A stretch of DNA of 40,057 nucleotides from a virus. Under the pieces are notes generated by a model. That model saw only the letters and a list, made by a program, of their open reading frames with translations, searched no databases and had not been told where the DNA came from. Each line of letters starts with the position of its first letter. Within the stretch, counting starts at the first letter, position 1. The DNA lies in IMG/VR virus record IMGVR_UViG_3300025120_000163, positions 1 to 40,057 of that record. One strand, 5' to 3'. The position numbers were made by a program, and so were the translations under genes. Positions 34,860-40,057 of the stretch are shown piece by piece.

Positions 34860-35822
34860 ATGGCGAGTTTAAAATCATTACTTGGAACTAAACAGGACGC
34901 TTTCGTCTCGGTTGAGGAATCTAATCTAGAAAAAGGACGTATCTACGTCTACACACCTGGAACTAACTATTCTAGAATGTGGTGCGGATTTTGTTTCCAC
35001 CCAGATGTAGCAGGTACTGCCATAGTAGAAATATGGGGTGCAGGTGGATCAGGTGCAGAAATGTGCTGTTGTGGTTTTGGATTACCAGGCAACGCAGGTG
35101 CGTATGTCAAAAAACAAATTTCAATGTCTCCAGGAGATTATGTATGCGGATGTTTAGGACAAAGTTGTGGTAACTCAGATGACTTATGTTTTAGAGGTTG
35201 TTCAGAAGCCTCTCATGCAAGATTTTGTATAGCAAGTAACGAAACGTGTGCTTGTGCAGAAGGTGGAAAAGGTGGAGTAACTTTTTGTTCTACTAACTCA
35301 TCTTTCTATTGTTGTTACAGAGCAAACGGTTTCTGTGTAACAAGAACAGATAACGATAACTGCGGAATTATTTGTAACCAATGCGACGGTTCATGGTGCT
35401 CTCAAGCATACGGTGGACAAGAAAATAAATGTGGAAGAATTTCATGTGTATCAGCATTTGGTTGTTATCCATCATGTATTTGTATGTTCCATCATCATAT
35501 ACCTACTCCATCAGGAATGGGTTCAAAAGAAGGTAGAATGATCACTTACACAAATGATGACAATAATGGAACACAGAATTGGTCAGGTATGGGACACTAT
35601 CACCATTTAGCAAATTTAGGTTCAGGAAGATTTCCAACAGGCGGTGTGCCTTGGGCAAGTTGTTGGGACGGTGGAAGAACTTGTGGATGTTATCAAAACG
35701 ATGGTTGTATACCTCAGATGCCGGTTGGTACAGGAGGAAGAGGACCTAACCCATGTCCAGGAGTTAGAGATCACGCAATCAGAGGTGGACACGGAGGAGT
35801 ACGAATTAAATTCGTAAGTTAA
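34860..35822 (+). CDS. Cysteine-rich Gly-loop adhesin-like protein 1
   Basis: This 320-aa protein carries 31 cysteines (about 10%). The N-terminus ASLKSLLGTKQDAFVSVEES and a SNLEKGRIYVYTPGTNYSRM segment lead into VEIWGAGGSGAEMCCCG (around 56-72). That is the start of a glycine-rich domain typical of phage fibre tips. It ends GGHGGVRIKFVS, the usual last strand of that fold. Cysteines occur as CCC, CxC and YCC motifs. No signal peptide is present, so the cysteines would be reduced inside the host cell. It is about 50% identical by eye to the two following genes. It could be a receptor-binding tip. A GGAG site precedes the ATG. Confidence 0.65.
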   Translation: MASLKSLLGTKQDAFVSVEESNLEKGRIYVYTPGTNYSRMWCGFCFHPDVAGTAIVEIWGAGGSGAEMCCCGFGLPGNAGAYVKKQISMSPGDYVCGCLGQSCGNSDDLCFRGCSEASHARFCIASNETCACAEGGKGGVTFCSTNSSFYCCYRANGFCVTRTDNDNCGIICNQCDGSWCSQAYGGQENKCGRISCVSAFGCYPSCICMFHHHIPTPSGMGSKEGRMITYTNDDNNGTQNWSGMGHYHHLANLGSGRFPTGGVPWASCWDGGRTCGCYQNDGCIPQMPVGTGGRGPNPCPGVRDHAIRGGHGGVRIKFVS

Positions 35823-35826
35823 TTTT

Positions 35827-36843
35827 ATGGCTAGTCTAACAACATTACTTCAAACCAAATACGATTTTTCAGTAGGAAATGAAACTAACCTTGAAAAAGG
35901 TAGAATTTATCAATATTACCCAGGTACATCAAGAGGTACAAACTTTAGATGTCACGTATGTTTTATAGCACCATCAACTGGTACAGCAGAAATAGAAGTA
36001 TGGGGTGCTGGTGGATCAGGCGCTAAGATGTGTTGTTGCGGTGGAGGAATTCCAGGTAACCCAGGTGGTTATGCTAAGAAAACAATCTCAATGATTGAAG
36101 GTTGTTACATTTGTGCAATAATCGGTCAGTCATGTGGTAACTCAGATAATTTATGTTTTAGAGGCTGTTCAGAGCCAACACAAATATGTTGGTTTGGAAA
36201 TGGCGGTTCAGATGGATGTATCTGTGCTCAAGGTGGAATTGGTGGAAGAACTTGGTGTTCAACTGGTAGTTCAATTTATTGTTGTGCGGTAGCGGCAAAC
36301 TATTGTAACACACAAGGCGGTGATGCATATTGCGGTATTGTTTGTAACTTTATGGATTCTGCGGCTTGTCCTCAGTTCTGTGCTTTTGCTTATGGCGGAG
36401 ACTTAAACTGTTATGGCGGTTTCAGTTGTCACTATTTCAGAGGATGTCAACCAAACTGTAACTGTAGACAAGTTCCAGTTAATAGATTCCCTCCAGGAAT
36501 GATTTCAACACTAGGTGGTGAAGTACACTACACAATGGATTCAGACTCAGGAAGATCACAATGGTCAGGAATGGGCGGATGGATGTATGCCTCACATGGT
36601 TTCAATTTAGCAACACGTAACCCTACAACAGGCGGTCCTTACACTGGTTGTTGGGAAGGTAACAGAAGTTGTGGTTGTTACGATATGCAAGGTTGTAACA
36701 CTTTCTATCCAGCAGGTATTGGTGGACAAGGTCCAACACCTTGTGATGGCGTAAGAGATCACGCTCACAGAGGTGGACATGGATTGGTTAGAATTAAATT
36801 TATATCAACAACAAATGATTACGATTTGGATGCGGCACCGTAG
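35827..36843 (+). CDS. Cysteine-rich Gly-loop adhesin-like protein 2
   Basis: This 338-aa paralogue also has 31 cysteines. It shares ASLTTLLQTKYDFSV, TNLEKGRIYQYYPGT, VWGAGGSGAKMCCCGG, GQSCGNSDNLCFRGCSEP and the end GGHGLVRIKF. A unique tail STTNDYDLDAAP follows. Spacing differences fall in loops between cysteine clusters, as expected for surface loops under diversifying selection. Only five bases separate it from the previous stop. No Shine-Dalgarno site or late promoter is visible, so it probably relies on translation of gene 1. Confidence 0.65.
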   Translation: MASLTTLLQTKYDFSVGNETNLEKGRIYQYYPGTSRGTNFRCHVCFIAPSTGTAEIEVWGAGGSGAKMCCCGGGIPGNPGGYAKKTISMIEGCYICAIIGQSCGNSDNLCFRGCSEPTQICWFGNGGSDGCICAQGGIGGRTWCSTGSSIYCCAVAANYCNTQGGDAYCGIVCNFMDSAACPQFCAFAYGGDLNCYGGFSCHYFRGCQPNCNCRQVPVNRFPPGMISTLGGEVHYTMDSDSGRSQWSGMGGWMYASHGFNLATRNPTTGGPYTGCWEGNRSCGCYDMQGCNTFYPAGIGGQGPTPCDGVRDHAHRGGHGLVRIKFISTTNDYDLDAAP

Positions 36844-36856
36844 GTCAACTAGATAG

Positions 36857-36864
36857 GATAAATA
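36857..36864 (+). promoter_or_regulatory. T4-type late promoter (GATAAATA) abutting a start codon
   Basis: GATAAATA ends five bases before the ATG at 36870. No ribosome site lies between, so the transcript may be leaderless. Confidence 0.6.
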
Positions 36865-36869
36865 TTATT

Positions 36870-37844
36870 ATGGCAAGTTTAAAAGGATTATTAACTACTA
36901 GAAACCCAGCAGAGATGATTGAAAACAATCTCGAAACTGGTTACATTTATTCATACACATCAGGTACAAACTACACAAAATTTTGCAACGGTATTTGTTG
37001 GACAGCAAACGTTGATGGCGTAGCAACTATCGAAGTTTGGGGTGCTGGCGGATCAGGTTCAAGAATGTGTTGTTGTGGAGACGGATTACCAGGAAATGCT
37101 GGTGCATACGTTCAAAAGAAAATTACAGTACAAGCAGGTGATACAATGACTGGTCAAACAGGACACAGTTGTTACGCTCACCCACTATGTCACTCAGGAT
37201 GTTCAGAACAATCAGACGTTTGTTGGGTAACAGCCGCAAACGGTAATGGCTGTATTTGTTCAAGAGGTGGTTATGGTGGTAAATCTATGTGTACAACAGG
37301 AAGTTCATTGTTTTGTTGTTTCAGAGCACAAGGTTTCTGTTATACAAAATGCAACAATGACAACTGCGGAACAATATGTAACGTATGTGAAGGTCACTGG
37401 TGTTCATTAGGATACGGCGGAGATACTGGCAAGAACTGTTGCGGACAGTTTTCATGTGCTAGTTTCTTTGGATGTTGTCCACACTGTAAGTGTAGATTCC
37501 AACAACACGTGGCTACACCGGCAGGATTATTTTCAGAACAAGGATCATTAATTACGTTCCAAAAAGAATCAGATGGAACGCCAATGTCACAATGGTCAGG
37601 AAACCAACTATTTCAGTGGTATGCGGCACTTAACTTGGCAACAAAAACACCAAGACAAGGTAACCCAGATGCACACTGTTGGAGATCAACAAGATCTTGC
37701 GGATGTTATGAGATGCAAGGTTGTAACAATTATCTACCTGTGGGAGCAGGTGGGCTATCACCTAACCCATGTCCAGATGTAAGAGATCATGGAATTAGAG
37801 GTGGATTTGGTGGAGTAAGAATCAAGTTTGTTCCATCAAGTTAA
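36870..37844 (+). CDS. Cysteine-rich Gly-loop adhesin-like protein 3
   Basis: This 324-aa protein has 32 cysteines. The order of conserved blocks is the same: NNLETGYIYSYTSGTNYTKF, VWGAGGSGSRMCCCG, SCYAHPLCHSGCSEQSDVCW, FCCFRAQGFCYTKC, WSGNQLFQWYAALNLATK, then STRSCGCYEMQGCNNYLPVG and GGFGGVRIKFVPSS. It has its own late promoter directly at the start codon. Three copies with the cysteine framework kept while loops vary fit a set of alternative receptor-binding proteins, or subunits of a hetero-trimer. Which it is cannot be read from sequence. Confidence 0.65.
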   Translation: MASLKGLLTTRNPAEMIENNLETGYIYSYTSGTNYTKFCNGICWTANVDGVATIEVWGAGGSGSRMCCCGDGLPGNAGAYVQKKITVQAGDTMTGQTGHSCYAHPLCHSGCSEQSDVCWVTAANGNGCICSRGGYGGKSMCTTGSSLFCCFRAQGFCYTKCNNDNCGTICNVCEGHWCSLGYGGDTGKNCCGQFSCASFFGCCPHCKCRFQQHVATPAGLFSEQGSLITFQKESDGTPMSQWSGNQLFQWYAALNLATKTPRQGNPDAHCWRSTRSCGCYEMQGCNNYLPVGAGGLSPNPCPDVRDHGIRGGFGGVRIKFVPSS

Positions 37845-37853
37845 TAGTAATTT

Positions 37854-37861
37854 GATAAATA
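37854..37861 (+). promoter_or_regulatory. T4-type late promoter (GATAAATA)
   Basis: GATAAATA lies 21 bases before the ATG at 37883, with an AGAGGA ribosome site after it. Confidence 0.62.
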
Positions 37862-37882
37862 AAAGTATAAGAGGATAAAAAA

Positions 37883-38539
37883 ATGGCAATAGAAAAAGCA
37901 TTCAAAATAGCAGTACCAAATGAACCATACGTAAACGACTTTTCTGATGGTACAGAACAAGACGCAGTTTACAATGGTGAAAAATTTCTTAAGTTTCAAT
38001 ACAACGCAACTACAGGCGTAATTGTTAATGTTATTGGCGGTGGTGACACTGAAGAAGAAATGGTTGCTAATGAAGGTCCTGTAATGGAAGGTCATCTTCC
38101 AGGAGTTATAAATGCAGATACGGCTCCTCTACATGCGGCAATGATTAATAGAACTTACGATTCAGGTGCAAAAGCAAATTATACAGAAGACTTAGGTACA
38201 ACAGATGCAGAAGGTGCCGCAGAAACTTGGGAACACACATGGAACGACAACATGGGTTTACTTTCTCAAATTTGGCAATTAGACACAATTAAATATGTTG
38301 ACAATGCAATAGTAACACCAGAGTTTAGAACACACGGAACATCAGAAGCACAATTTACAGACAGTATTACAAGTCAAGTAGCGGCTTGTACAACAGAATT
38401 AGCGAGAGCTGATGTTTACACAGACGATGAAACAACAGCCATCACAGCACACAAAACTTTCCTAGAAGGAATAGCAACAAAGTATGCTGGTGTATCTTTT
38501 TGGAAAATTCCTTTTCCAACACAACCAAACTTTAAGTAA
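37883..38539 (+). CDS. Paralogue B1: accessory protein downstream of adhesin genes
   Basis: This 218-aa protein begins AIEKAFKIAVPNEPYVNDFS and continues YNGEKFLKFQYNATTGVIVN. The middle contains YDSGAKANYTEDLGTTDAEG, and the end FWKIPFPTQPNFK. The protein at 38588 shares the order of segments: PxEPYxxxFS, YxGxxYLKFxxNxxTGxI, a TYxxxxxxNYxExxGxxDxEG segment, and a helical TKEL-like stretch before the end. I know no function. Position after the cysteine-rich adhesins suggests a fibre assembly factor or virion accessory protein. Confidence 0.6.
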   Translation: MAIEKAFKIAVPNEPYVNDFSDGTEQDAVYNGEKFLKFQYNATTGVIVNVIGGGDTEEEMVANEGPVMEGHLPGVINADTAPLHAAMINRTYDSGAKANYTEDLGTTDAEGAAETWEHTWNDNMGLLSQIWQLDTIKYVDNAIVTPEFRTHGTSEAQFTDSITSQVAACTTELARADVYTDDETTAITAHKTFLEGIATKYAGVSFWKIPFPTQPNFK

Positions 38540-38570
38540 TCACTTTTAGTCATCACACATTCCAACTAGC

Positions 38571-38578
38571 AATAAATA
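38571..38578 (+). promoter_or_regulatory. T4-type late promoter (AATAAATA) near a start codon
   Basis: AATAAATA ends nine bases before the ATG at 38588. No ribosome site is visible, so a leaderless or near-leaderless message is likely. Confidence 0.55.
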
Positions 38579-38587
38579 TTTCTAGTT

Positions 38588-39253
38588 ATGGAAGGTTTGC
38601 GAGATCAATTAAATAAATTCCCGTTCGAGATGGAAATTCCTGACGAACCTTACCTTGATAATTTCAGTCAAAACAAATCACAAACAGCATATTACGTTGG
38701 CGATAGATATCTAAAATTTGCAGTTAACGAAGCCACAGGACTTATTGGTGAATGTTTGTGGAGAGCACCTACATTAGAACTGTTGGAAAAAAGAATATGT
38801 CATACAGAACCAGGTCATTATGTAATCACACTTGATGCAAAAGAAAATCCTTGGGAAGCATCTTACATGACAAACACATATCAACACGAACCAGTTCCTA
38901 ATTATGAAGAAAATGTTGGACAACTTGACAGTGAAGGTAATCCAATTTTATGGGATTACTCTTGGGGTCATGTTATAAATCAAATTTACTACATAAATGA
39001 TTTAAAATACATTGATGGAAAGTTTGTAAAACCAGCATTCAGATTTCACCAACACACCAACGAAACAGTTTGGAAAACTGTTGCAGATCACATAGAAATG
39101 TGTACAAAAGAATTAGAAAGATTGGTATATCAACCAGAAGAAAAGACAGCAATTGAAGATTGCAAAGCAGGCTGGATCGACATAAGAGATAATTTTCAAC
39201 ACGTGCATCACTGGAAACTAAAATACCCAGATATGCCATTAATAAAACCATAG
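38588..39253 (+). CDS. Paralogue B2: accessory protein downstream of adhesin genes
   Basis: This 221-aa protein has MEIPDEPYLDNFSQNKSQTA and YYVGDRYLKFAVNEATGLIG. NTYQHEPVPNYEENVGQLDS and a YINDLKYIDGKFVKPAFRFH block follow, then a helical end with HVHHWKLKYPDMPLIKP. It is a paralogue of the preceding protein. It is richer in His and Trp than its partner. Function unknown. Both have their own late promoters, so they are probably needed at the time of assembly. Confidence 0.6.
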   Translation: MEGLRDQLNKFPFEMEIPDEPYLDNFSQNKSQTAYYVGDRYLKFAVNEATGLIGECLWRAPTLELLEKRICHTEPGHYVITLDAKENPWEASYMTNTYQHEPVPNYEENVGQLDSEGNPILWDYSWGHVINQIYYINDLKYIDGKFVKPAFRFHQHTNETVWKTVADHIEMCTKELERLVYQPEEKTAIEDCKAGWIDIRDNFQHVHHWKLKYPDMPLIKP

Positions 39254-39285
39254 AATCACTATTATAATCACACAAAAAGTTAATC

Positions 39286-39293
39286 TATAAGTA
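39286..39293 (+). promoter_or_regulatory. Possible T4-type late promoter (TATAAGTA)
   Basis: One mismatch to TATAAATA, ten bases before the ATG at 39304. A TATAAT at 39263-39268 has no matching -35 box. Confidence 0.35.
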
Positions 39294-39303
39294 ATTGTAT
39301 CAA

Positions 39304-40057
39304 ATGAACACAGAACAAAAAAGACCTAAAGCATTTTTACTTAACGGAGGAATGGGAAGAATTATTTCTGCTATTCCTGCCTTAGAAAAATATCAAGAAG
39401 AAGGAAATGATCCAAATTTTATTATTGTTATTGAAGGAGTGTGCGACATATTAAAAGGTCATCCAACATTAGATTCAAAAACATATGACATGTATCATAA
39501 AAATTTATTTCATACAAAATTAGTTAACATGGATATTGTAAGTCCTGAACCATACAGAGTACATGAATATTTTAATCAAAAATGTAATATTGCTCAAGCA
39601 TTTGATGTATTAATAAACAACAAAGGTATTAGAGATTTACCTAAACCAACATTGGTGTTAAACAAAGAAGAATTAATTGCTGGAAAAAAAGCAATAGATG
39701 ACACAAAAGAAAAATTAAAAAAAGAAAAAGTTGTTATTATTCAACCTTTTGGAAGAGCAATACAACAAATAGATGGTTCTTTTGTAGATAAAACAAACAG
39801 AAGTATTGAGTTTTTTAATTTAAAAAATATTATTAAAAAATTGCAAGAGAAAGACTTTGCAGTTATGTTAATGGCTGAGTTTGGAATTGATTTTAAAGAT
39901 GCTGGATTTCCAGACGAAGTAGCAATGCCTGAAAAAGTAGAATTAAGACAATGGGCGGCAATAATAAAATATGCTGATCATTTTTTAGGTTGTGATTCTT
40001 TAGGACAACACATGGCTTACAGTTTAGATACACCCGCAAGTGTTGTGTTTGGTGCTA
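39304..40057 (+). CDS. GT9/heptosyltransferase-like glycosyltransferase (3' end cut)
   Basis: A frame from the ATG at 39304 is open for 251 codons to the window edge. It begins KAFLLNGGMGRIISAIPALE (residues 9-28), which matches the N-terminal GxGD-type loop of the GT9 (heptosyltransferase) fold with GMG in place of GLGD. A second Rossmann half begins with KVVIIQPFGRAIQQ near 140. The segment CDSLGQHMAYSLDTPASVVFGA near 230-251 corresponds to the conserved D-S-x2-x-H-xA-xAx-TPxxxxFG donor-binding motif. It would transfer a sugar from a nucleotide donor to a virion protein or to host surface glycan. In marine T4-like phages similar enzymes occur beside fibre genes. No Shine-Dalgarno is visible. 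Confidence 0.68.
   Translation, partial: MNTEQKRPKAFLLNGGMGRIISAIPALEKYQEEGNDPNFIIVIEGVCDILKGHPTLDSKTYDMYHKNLFHTKLVNMDIVSPEPYRVHEYFNQKCNIAQAFDVLINNKGIRDLPKPTLVLNKEELIAGKKAIDDTKEKLKKEKVVIIQPFGRAIQQIDGSFVDKTNRSIEFFNLKNIIKKLQEKDFAVMLMAEFGIDFKDAGFPDEVAMPEKVELRQWAAIIKYADHFLGCDSLGQHMAYSLDTPASVVFGA

Overview
This window looks like the virion-structure region of a lytic, T4-like contractile-tailed phage (myovirus) from a marine or other aquatic habitat. The evidence is the T4 morphogenesis core in its usual order: portal gp20, prohead core, protease gp21, scaffold gp22, major capsid gp23. A gp26-like baseplate hub gene is also present, and ATAAATA-type T4 late promoters sit in front of most transcription units. 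Very large fibre or whisker-like proteins resemble those of marine T4-like phages (cyanophages and SAR11 pelagiphages). The DNA is AT-rich with AT-rich codon use, and gp23 is short (390 aa against about 520 in T4). A host such as SAR11 would fit, but this is inference, because no gene here fixes the host.

Layout. 1-330 (minus): 5' part of a gp26-like baseplate hub gene. 442-2625: tape-measure-like protein. 2625-9248: head module (gp20, small conserved protein, GNGxS Rossmann-like protein, acidic prohead core protein, gp21, gp22, gp23), closed by a strong intrinsic terminator. 9317-10656: an insulated cassette with a near-consensus sigma70 promoter, a small lipoprotein, a porphobilinogen synthase (HemB) homologue and a small coiled-coil protein. 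10747-34800: a long run of beta-rich virion and fibre proteins, including four giants (1054, 1243, 1717 and 1899 aa) built on a shared beta-helix chassis with swapped-in modules (LamG, Asp-box propeller, CBM5/12-like repeats). A fibre protein in this run ends in a cupredoxin-like domain. 34860-37844: three tandem, paralogous, extremely cysteine-rich glycine-loop proteins. 37883-39253: two paralogous proteins of about 220 aa. 39304-end: a GT9-like glycosyltransferase, cut by the window edge.

How it works together. The head genes build the portal-nucleated prohead and mature it by gp21 proteolysis. The long downstream block probably encodes tail-tip, fibre and adhesin parts whose modules point to glycan recognition. 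The HemB cassette stands apart: it has a host-type promoter and is fenced by a terminator on one side and a late promoter on the other. That is the signature of an acquired auxiliary (moron) unit. Its active-site residues are kept, but the N-terminal arm typical of HemB is missing. The HemB cassette and the triplicated cysteine-rich adhesin-like genes are the two most unusual items. No tRNA, integrase, insertion sequence or CRISPR array was seen.
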